Assembly (NCBI GenBank): GCA_945917385.1
Contig: CAMEHJ010000018.1
Location: 1 to 11,282 of the forward strand
DNA from: an uncultured bacterium
Lineage (GTDB): Bacteria > Bacillota_A > Clostridia > Oscillospirales > Oscillospiraceae
Reading direction: 5' to 3'
DNA length: 11,282 nucleotides
Shown: in pieces, positions 6,568 to 11,282 of the stretch
How the letters are laid out: each line of letters begins with the position of its first letter
Numbering within the stretch: position 1 is the stretch's first letter
The notes under the pieces: model-generated
The model's input: only the letters and a program-made list of their open reading frames with translations
Databases searched by the model: none
What the model was told of the DNA's origin: nothing
Program-made: the position numbers and the translations under genes

Positions 6568-7134
6568 TTACTGCTTCTTATATCCGCACTTCGGGCATAC
6601 GCCTTTTTCGTTCAGCGCGATACCGCACAGGGGGCAGCGATCCACGGTGCCTTCCGGCGTGTATTCCTGAGACGCTGCGTTTACGCCGCTTGTGAAGGTC
6701 AGCTTGGCGATATTCAGCTTGTCCTTCAGCAGGTCATAGACGATCTTGATCATGCCCTCGACAGTCATGGTCTCTTTCGTTACGACCAGACGGCAATCGG
6801 GATACGCAGTGGCAAGCTCGGTCTTGAACGCGGGGCCTTTCATCTTGTTGCTCGGCGCACCGTCCTTGATTCCCTGCTCCTCATATACCTTCAAAATTGC
6901 GGGCAGCAGCGGGTCATCCTCGCGCAGAACCAGTGCATGGTCGAAATTCTTCAGAACCTCCCATGCAACCTTTTGAATCTCATTGCAGGGGAAGACCATA
7001 TTCACGCCGGGTTCAACGCTGTCCTCAACCTCGATGGTCAGAACGCCGGTATGTCCGTGCAGATACTGGGCTTCTCCTTTAAAGCCGTAAAAACGGTGTG
7101 CGTACTGCAGGTCTAACGTAGTAATGCTTCTCAT
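6568..7134 (-). CDS. QueD/6-pyruvoyltetrahydropterin synthase-fold protein with C-terminal zinc ribbon, catalytic Cys absent
   Basis: The product is 188 residues, longer than the usual 120-140 for QueD. It starts at an ATG with a perfect AGGAGG (7141-7146). The zinc triad of the T-fold family is present: His13 (YAHRF) and His26/His28 (YLHGHTG). FDH (64-66) and Glu126 (TVEG) match the Asp-His and pterin-anchoring Glu positions. In QueD and PTPS the catalytic Cys is four residues before the HGH; here that position is Ala22, and the next is Gln23 rather than the Glu used by PTPS-III enzymes. An insertion at about 72-115 and a C-terminal zinc ribbon, CPLC (167-170) and CPKC (180-183), are extra. 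Known family members act on dihydroneopterin triphosphate in queuosine or folate/biopterin synthesis; whether this protein is catalytic is open. No other queuosine gene is nearby. It lies 63 nt downstream of the perR-like gene on the same strand. Confidence 0.8.
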   Translation of the reverse strand: MRSITTLDLQYAHRFYGFKGEAQYLHGHTGVLTIEVEDSVEPGVNMVFPCNEIQKVAWEVLKNFDHALVLREDDPLLPAILKVYEEQGIKDGAPSNKMKGPAFKTELATAYPDCRLVVTKETMTVEGMIKIVYDLLKDKLNIAKLTFTSGVNAASQEYTPEGTVDRCPLCGIALNEKGVCPKCGYKKQ

Positions 7135-7197
7135 AGTAAGCCTCCTAATATTAAAATTTATGAAAACGCTCGTCTCCGCGCTTTTTCCACTCTCGAT

Positions 7198-7617
7198 TTA
7201 CTTCCCTGTGGAAGCCTTCTGCTGCTTACATTCCGGGCAGATACCGTGAAAGATAATGTCATAATCGGTAAAGTCGAATCCGTGGGTATCCCTTATCCCG
7301 TTTTCAAGACCGGTGACAAAATCCATATCCACATCAAAGACGCGCCCGCAAGCTCTGCACTTCACATGGCAGTGATTATAGCTGATATGATCGAAACGTT
7401 CGGCGCCCCCCGGGATTTCAAGCCGGCGAATCTCGCCCATTTCGGATAACAGATTCAGATTCCGGTAAACGGTTGCCTTGCTGATCGTCGGATGCTTCTT
7501 GATGACCTCTTTATAAACCTCATCCGCTGTGGCGTGGCAGTGCAGCTCATTCACCGCCTCCAAAACGAAGGAACGCTGGATAGTATTACGTCTCGCCACA
7601 AGTCTCACCTTATTCAT
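7198..7617 (-). CDS. perR: Fur-family transcriptional regulator, PerR-like
   Basis: The product is 139 residues, full length for the family. The winged-helix DNA-binding domain spans about 1-75, with the recognition segment ISKATVYRNLNLL (45-57). The structural zinc site is the two CxxC pairs Cys87/Cys90 and Cys127/Cys130. The regulatory metal ligands known from Bacillus PerR all have counterparts: His28, Asp76, His82, His84 and Asp95. An Asp rather than Glu at the last position is the feature reported to separate peroxide-sensing PerR from Fur, so a peroxide sensor acting through metal-catalysed histidine oxidation is the best reading, though zinc or iron sensing is not excluded. The Shine-Dalgarno is weak (AAAGAAC). 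Its promoter carries a Fur/PerR-box-like palindrome, so it is probably autoregulated. The QueD-like gene follows and may be co-transcribed. Confidence 0.88.
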   Translation of the reverse strand: MNKVRLVARRNTIQRSFVLEAVNELHCHATADEVYKEVIKKHPTISKATVYRNLNLLSEMGEIRRLEIPGGAERFDHISYNHCHVKCRACGRVFDVDMDFVTGLENGIRDTHGFDFTDYDIIFHGICPECKQQKASTGK

Positions 7618-7630
7618 ATTTGTTCTTTAT

Positions 7631-7645
7631 TGATATAATATATCA
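7631..7645. promoter_or_regulatory. Predicted Fur/PerR-type operator, 7-1-7 palindrome
   Basis: TGATATAATATATCA is a perfect 7-1-7 inverted repeat. It has the same outer bases and spacing as the Fur box (TGATAATNATTATCA) and resembles the PerR box. It covers the -10 region of the regulator's own promoter, so binding would block RNA polymerase. Binding is inferred, not shown. Confidence 0.72.
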
Positions 7646-7663
7646 TTAAGGGCCAAAAGTCAA
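7635..7663 (-). promoter_or_regulatory. Sigma-A promoter of the perR-like gene
   Basis: On the minus strand there is a -35 TTGACT (7658-7663), a 17-nt spacer and a -10 TATTAT (7635-7640), 17 nt upstream of the start codon. The -10 box lies wholly inside a palindromic operator, and the very short leader fits the weak Shine-Dalgarno. Confidence 0.75.
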
Positions 7664-7752
7664 GATACGGTTTTAAAATTTTTTATGAAAAGCTCCGGTC
7701 AGTTCGCCGCTTCAATTTTAAGAAAATGGCGCGCTTCCATACGGCGGCGGTT

Positions 7753-7781
7753 TTGCAATTTCTGCAAGCATATAGTATAAT
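7753..7781 (+). promoter_or_regulatory. Sigma-A promoter for the DUF4037 gene
   Basis: A -35 TTGCAA (7753-7758), a 17-nt spacer and a perfect -10 TATAAT (7776-7781) lie about 41 nt before the chosen start codon. The region is divergent from the perR promoter, with about 90 bp between them. Confidence 0.75.
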
Positions 7782-7822
7782 ATTTGCGTAAATTTAGCAG
7801 CAGATTTGCATGGAGGATGTAT

Positions 7823-8743
7823 ATGAAAGGTTTGGAGCTATCAAGGCTTTACTGGGAGCAGGTAGGCAAGCGTGCTCTTTTTGACGCCTGCCCCGGAATA
7901 GAGGAATACGCCGCCGTCGGACTTGCGGGGGAAGGCTCCGACTGCTTCGGGTACGACGATGAGCTTTCGCGCGACCACGACTGGGGGCCGGGCTTCTGCG
8001 TCTGGCTTGACGACGAGGGAATGGAGCGCTTCGGCGCGGCGGCGTCGCAGGTCTATGCCTCACTTGATAAAGAATTTATGGGCTTTCGCCGCATGAACGA
8101 GACCGAGCAGACGGCGGGGCGCATGGGCGTTCACCGCATAGGGGATTTTCTGCTGCGCTATCTCGGAACCGACCGTGTGCCAAGCAGTATATATGAGTGG
8201 CGGCGTGTACCGGAGACGGGGCTTTCGGTTGTGACGAACGGGCGTATATTCCTTGATAAAAGCGGGAAATTCACTGCCGTGCGGGAGGAGCTTTCGCGCT
8301 TTTACCCGGAGGCGCTGAGACTGAAAAAGCTGGCTTCTCACTGCGCGCTTGCCGCGCAGAGCGGGCAGTACAACTACCTGCGCTGCTTCAGGCGAGGGGA
8401 GGGCGTTGCAGCCCTGCTCGCACTGGCGGAGTTCACAGAGCACGTTCAGGCGGCGGTGTTTCTTATAAACCGCGCGTATAAACCGTACTACAAGTGGGCA
8501 AACCGCCGCATGAGAGAGCTGCCCATACTCGGCGCGGAGATCGCGTCCGCGCTTGAGGGGCTGACTGTCGGCTCCGGCAATAAGGCGGAGAAGATAGAGC
8601 GTATTTCGGCAATGCTTATTGAAGAGCTTGTCCGCGAGGGGCTTTCGGATTCAAAAAGCGATTATCTCCTGCACCACGCGGAGAACATACAGAGCGCTGT
8701 CGACGATGCGGAACTTCGAAGCCTGCACATAATGTCTGAATAA
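7823..8743 (+). CDS. DUF4037 nucleotidyltransferase-like protein
   Basis: The product is 306 residues from the ATG at 7823, which has GGAGG (7812-7816) 6 nt upstream. The ATG at 7817 abuts the site and earlier TTG codons fall at or before the predicted transcription start. The N-terminal half has the nucleotidyltransferase (Pol-beta-like) signature of the DUF4037 family, GEGSDCFGYDDELSRDHDWG (36-55), in which the Gly-Ser and the Asp residues of the DHDWG motif are the likely nucleotide and metal ligands. The C-terminal half, about 150-306, is helical and typical of the family. The biochemical role of DUF4037 proteins is not established as far as I know; transfer of a nucleotide to a small molecule, protein or RNA is plausible by fold. 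It is a stand-alone unit with its own promoter and terminator and has no visible functional partner. Confidence 0.85.
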   Translation: MKGLELSRLYWEQVGKRALFDACPGIEEYAAVGLAGEGSDCFGYDDELSRDHDWGPGFCVWLDDEGMERFGAAASQVYASLDKEFMGFRRMNETEQTAGRMGVHRIGDFLLRYLGTDRVPSSIYEWRRVPETGLSVVTNGRIFLDKSGKFTAVREELSRFYPEALRLKKLASHCALAAQSGQYNYLRCFRRGEGVAALLALAEFTEHVQAAVFLINRAYKPYYKWANRRMRELPILGAEIASALEGLTVGSGNKAEKIERISAMLIEELVREGLSDSKSDYLLHHAENIQSAVDDAELRSLHIMSE

Positions 8744-8781
8744 AAAACAGCGTGTCGATTTCGTTCGACACGCTGTTTTTT
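8742..8781. terminator. Bidirectional terminator between the DUF4037 gene and ricT
   Basis: A 17-bp perfect stem (six A's, then CAGCGTGTCGA, and the complement) with a 6-nt loop overlaps the DUF4037 stop codon. The A-run and T-run at the two ends of the stem give each strand a U-tract, so it serves both convergent genes. Confidence 0.92.
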
Positions 8782-8787
8782 ATGATA

Positions 8788-10167
8788 TCAGGCTTTGCTC
8801 TCTCCGGAGGGCTTGGACTTGGGCTTGCCGTGGTAGTAGCGGCGGCGGTTATTGCGCTTGTGCTCGCCCGCAGGCTTATTGCCTTCGGCGTTTTCGTTCT
8901 TCGGCTCGGCGGGCTTTGCCTCGCTGCCCTTATTTTTGGTCGGCTGAGCGTCGGAGGGCTTTTGCTGCTGGACGTGTGCCGCGACCTTTACGGTGCCGCC
9001 CTTGCCGCGCCTTGATTTGCGGGAGGGACGGCTTTCTGCCTTTTCGCTCTTATTGCCCTTGTCGCCGCTGTCGGCTTTTGCGGGGATCTCGCGTTTTTCA
9101 ACGTGCTCGTCTTTGCGGGGCTTAGGCTCCTGCGGCTTATCGTGGTTCTTTGCCTCGCCGGAGCTTGCGCGGCGTTTTCTCTGACGGCGTTCACGGCTCT
9201 TGGGGACGCTTGCCTCCTCCGGCGCCGAGGCAGGCTCGTCGGCAGGCTCGTAAGAGGGAAGCTCCCACTGATTTATGATTTCCTCGTCTTCCTCTTCCTC
9301 AGGTTCGGGAACGTATTTGAACGTGGAGACGGGGGCTTCGCCGTCGCGCGGACGTCCGCCGGGAACGGTGCACAGCTCATTCGCCTTGAAGGTGCGCACA
9401 GAGTCCTCTGCGTCTCCGTCAAGCTTTACCTGTACGGTCTGGCGCAGAAGGTTCACCTGCACCGCCGTACCGAAGCCGTCCTTGGTTTCGACAAAGGCGC
9501 CCTGCTTCGGGACCTTCTTGACAAGCTCCTCATAGGCCTCCTGCTCGTAGCGCAGACAGCACATGAGCCTGCCGCAGCTTCCCGAAATCTTTGTGGGGTT
9601 AAGTGAGAGAGACTGTACCTTGGCCATCTTTGTGGAGACGGGCTGAAAATCCTCCAGAAACTGGCTGCAGCAATAGGGGCGGCCGCAGATGCCGATGCCG
9701 CCGAGCATCTTTGCCTCGTCACGGACGCCTATCTGCCGAAGCTCAATGCGGTTGCGGAAGATGCCCGCGAGGTCCTTGACCAATTCGCGGAAGTCCACAC
9801 GCCCGTCCGAGGTGAAGAAGAACATCGTCTTGCTGCCCTCAAAATTGCACTCAACGTCAACAAGCTTCATATCAAGCTCGTGCTCGGCGATTTTCTGTTG
9901 GCAGATATCGAAGGCTTCCTTTTCTCTTTTCTTATTGATCTCCGCGACTCTGAGGTCGTCCGCGGTCGCAATGCGGACAACGGGACGCAGCGGCTGAACC
10001 ACCGCGTCGTCCGCGACGGCGTGGTTGCCGCGGCAGCAGTCGGCAATCTCAAGACCCTTGGAGGTCTCGACAATGACCTTATCCCCGGTTTTCACCTTTA
10101 GTCCGTTAGGGGAGAAGAAATAGCATTTACCCCTGTTTTTGAATTTTATACTGATTACATCTACCAA
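8788..10167 (-). CDS. ricT: PSP1-domain protein RicT (YaaT) with a long charged C-terminal tail
   Basis: The product is 459 residues. RicT of Bacillus (YaaT) works with RicA and RicF in a complex that carries iron-sulfur clusters and promotes RNase Y-dependent mRNA maturation as well as competence and sporulation. The conserved PSP1 region is clear: after VDVISIKFKNRGK come the cysteines Cys161, Cys166/167, Cys198 and Cys203/204 in GICGRPYCCSQF and SGSCGRLMCCLRYE, the expected cluster ligands. I chose the TTG at 10165-10167, with GAGGA 7 nt upstream, because it yields the conserved MVDVISIKF start; the frame is open 18 codons further into holB without similarity. The core ends near 280, as in Bacillus. 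Residues 288-459 form an acidic patch followed by a Lys/Arg/Pro/Glu-rich low-complexity tail ending NNRRRYYHGKPKSKPSGESKA-like, probably disordered and possibly RNA-binding. The start lies 10 nt after the holB stop, the usual clostridial order. Confidence 0.93.
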   Translation of the reverse strand: MVDVISIKFKNRGKCYFFSPNGLKVKTGDKVIVETSKGLEIADCCRGNHAVADDAVVQPLRPVVRIATADDLRVAEINKKREKEAFDICQQKIAEHELDMKLVDVECNFEGSKTMFFFTSDGRVDFRELVKDLAGIFRNRIELRQIGVRDEAKMLGGIGICGRPYCCSQFLEDFQPVSTKMAKVQSLSLNPTKISGSCGRLMCCLRYEQEAYEELVKKVPKQGAFVETKDGFGTAVQVNLLRQTVQVKLDGDAEDSVRTFKANELCTVPGGRPRDGEAPVSTFKYVPEPEEEEDEEIINQWELPSYEPADEPASAPEEASVPKSRERRQRKRRASSGEAKNHDKPQEPKPRKDEHVEKREIPAKADSGDKGNKSEKAESRPSRKSRRGKGGTVKVAAHVQQQKPSDAQPTKNKGSEAKPAEPKNENAEGNKPAGEHKRNNRRRYYHGKPKSKPSGESKA

Positions 10168-10177
10168 AATCGTATCC

Positions 10178-10978
10178 TCATTTTCCGCCGCCGGCAATCG
10201 AATCGACGGCCAGCAGACCAAATATATGCTTTACACCCGTGTTGACCTTCAGATAAGAGCCGCACTTTTCCATAAGGGCGTTTATGCGGACAAGCTCCCC
10301 GGTGTTCAGTCCCGGATTTTTGCGCCGATGCGTGAGAATGTCCGCGATGAGCGTGCTGACAGCAAGGCAGAAATCGGACGCGGCGCGGATGTCCATCGCG
10401 TCTCCCGCCGCGCACCAGCGGCAGAGGGAGGCAAGGTCGCCGGAGGCAACGGCTTTGAGATAGGCGGAGGCGAGCTTTATGCTCTCTTCATCCTGCTCGT
10501 CCGCGTCGCCTGCGAAGTTTATCTCCACACAGCGCGAGCGCACCGTGTCAAGAAGCTTCAAGGGATTGGTCACGCACAGCAGAAACACTGCGCCGGCGGG
10601 AGGCTCCTCCAAAAGCTTCAGCGCGGCATTCTGCGCGGCGAGGTTCATGGTGTCCGCCTCATCGATTATATAGACCTTGCGGGAAGCCTCGTTCGGGAGA
10701 ATGCAGGCGTCGCTGTTCATGTCGCGGATCTGATCCACAATTATCTCGCGCTTTTTCTTGCCCTTGTCGTCCGTAAGGCGCTCAACGGTGATGATGTCCG
10801 GGTGAATGTTCGCGTCGGCCTTGCGGCAGGCGCGGCACTTCCCGCAGGGGGCGTGCAGGGAATCGTCGCACACGGCGGCGGCGGCAAGCCTGCGCGCTTC
10901 GCAAAGCCCCTCTTCCCTTGTGGGGGCGGAGATTATATAGGCGTGGGAAAGCCGTTTTGCGTCAAACTGCTGCGCCAT
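10178..10978 (-). CDS. holB: DNA polymerase III subunit delta'
   Basis: HolB is the delta' subunit of the clamp loader, which with delta and tau/gamma opens and loads the sliding clamp during replication. The 266 residues include the AAA+ features of the subunit: SHAYIISAP near the N-terminus, a four-Cys zinc module (Cys37, Cys45, Cys48, Cys51 in PCGKCRAC), the Walker-B-like YIIDEAD (103-109), LKLLEEPP (120-127) and the SRC motif (148-150) that supplies the arginine finger to its neighbour. The P-loop is replaced by SAPTREEG, so the protein should not bind ATP well, as is known for delta' in other bacteria. It is somewhat shorter than the usual 300-330 residues. AGGAGA (10986-10991) precedes the ATG. 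It forms an operon with ricT. Confidence 0.93.
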   Translation of the reverse strand: MAQQFDAKRLSHAYIISAPTREEGLCEARRLAAAAVCDDSLHAPCGKCRACRKADANIHPDIITVERLTDDKGKKKREIIVDQIRDMNSDACILPNEASRKVYIIDEADTMNLAAQNAALKLLEEPPAGAVFLLCVTNPLKLLDTVRSRCVEINFAGDADEQDEESIKLASAYLKAVASGDLASLCRWCAAGDAMDIRAASDFCLAVSTLIADILTHRRKNPGLNTGELVRINALMEKCGSYLKVNTGVKHIFGLLAVDSIAGGGK

Positions 10979-11021
10979 GAGCTTTTCTCCTGAAATATTA
11001 TCCGGTGTTCGGCAATATATT

Positions 11022-11050
11022 ATTTTACAATTTTATTCCCGCTTAGTCAA
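11022..11050 (-). promoter_or_regulatory. Sigma-A promoter of holB-ricT
   Basis: On the minus strand there is a -35 TTGACT (11045-11050), a 17-nt spacer and a -10 TAAAAT (11022-11027), about 44 nt before the holB start. No holB-proximal gene such as tmk lies upstream, so holB seems to head this transcript. Confidence 0.7.
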
Positions 11051-11086
11051 CCGATAATAATTTTTCCGCGCATATTTAATTATTCC

Positions 11087-11115
11087 TTGCTTTATAAGTC
11101 GGGAATGGATATACT
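11087..11115 (+). promoter_or_regulatory. Sigma-A promoter of the PAP2-like gene
   Basis: A -35 TTGCTT (11087-11092), a 17-nt spacer and a -10 TATACT (11110-11115) lie 34 nt before the ATG at 11150, divergent from the holB promoter. Confidence 0.7.
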
Positions 11116-11149
11116 GATATACAGCGATTATTGGACTTGGAGGCAGAAC

Positions 11150-11282
11150 ATGGAACTGACATCCGCCGCGATTTTCCTCAACAGCTTTTTTGCCGGCTAC
11201 GACAAGGCAATACTCAGCTTCATGCACGCGCTGTCAAAGCTCGGCGTCGTGCTGACCCCGCTGATGAAGCTTATCACGCTCA
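11150..11282 (+). CDS. Probable PAP2-family membrane phosphatase, N-terminal fragment
   Basis: The frame is open from the ATG at 11150 to the window edge (44 codons), with GGAGG (11139-11143) 6 nt upstream and a good promoter. The translation begins MELTSAAIFLNSFFAGYDKA and continues with ILSFMHALSKLGVVLTPLMK before LITL. This pattern of a short amphipathic start, 'FDxAIL.F.H', a 'TPLMKLITL' segment and a coming membrane helix is typical of the start of clostridial PAP2 (lipid phosphatase-like) proteins. The catalytic motifs (KxxxxxxRP, PSGH, SRxxxxxH) lie beyond the window, so the assignment rests on N-terminal resemblance alone. Confidence 0.55.
   Translation, partial: MELTSAAIFLNSFFAGYDKAILSFMHALSKLGVVLTPLMKLITL

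Noticed and set aside
8752..9606. Plus-strand open frames opposite ricT
   Set aside because: They are antisense shadows of the Lys/Glu/Arg-rich ricT tail and core, with no start signals; the first begins inside the terminator stem.
10178..10978. Loss of the P-loop in HolB as a sign of decay
   Set aside because: Delta' subunits commonly lack a working Walker A site; the rest of the protein, including the zinc module and SRC motif, is intact.

Overview
The window looks like chromosomal DNA of an anaerobic, gut-type member of the Clostridia (Firmicutes, probably Oscillospirales-like). The basis is GGAGG-type ribosome binding sites, sigma-A promoters with 17-nt spacers, a moderately high G+C content, a clostridial holB-ricT pair, a PerR-type regulator and a flavin-based lipoprotein reductase. 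The genus cannot be fixed from the sequence.

Layout. (1) 1-1400: the 3' end of a Fic-domain gene, a 64-nt palindrome, and a convergent gene for a lipoprotein of unknown function. (2) 1526-3798: a complete single-gene unit (sigma-A promoter, gene, strong terminator) for a 704-residue lipoprotein with two covalent-FMN-type domains fused to a fumarate-reductase-like FAD domain. It has the architecture of an extracellular respiratory reductase, but the residues that handle fumarate are not conserved. (3) 3799-4485: an accessory-looking stretch with a 57-residue ORF. Its stop codon lies inside the base of a branched, roughly 280-nt imperfect inverted repeat. (4) 4524-6548: thiD-cytX, a two-gene hydroxymethylpyrimidine (HMP) salvage operon ending in a bidirectional terminator. 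(5) 6568-7663, minus strand: a PerR-like Fur-family regulator followed by a QueD/PTPS-fold protein that lacks the catalytic cysteine and carries a C-terminal zinc ribbon. The perR promoter contains a perfect 7-1-7 palindrome resembling a Fur/PerR box. (6) 7753-8781: a DUF4037 nucleotidyltransferase-like gene with its own promoter and terminator. (7) 8788-11050, minus strand: holB (DNA polymerase III delta') and ricT (PSP1/YaaT), translationally close, with a long charged tail on RicT. (8) 11087-end: the start of a probable PAP2-family membrane protein, divergent from holB.

How the genes work together. CytX would import HMP and ThiD would phosphorylate it for thiamine synthesis. The PerR-like protein probably represses its own promoter and may co-regulate the QueD-like gene 63 nt downstream. 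The large flavoprotein would act outside the membrane, taking electrons from a membrane flavin or quinone system encoded elsewhere. Its flavinylating enzyme (ApbE) is not in this window. The points most worth following up are the substrate of the flavoprotein reductase and the branched inverted-repeat element with its small ORF.
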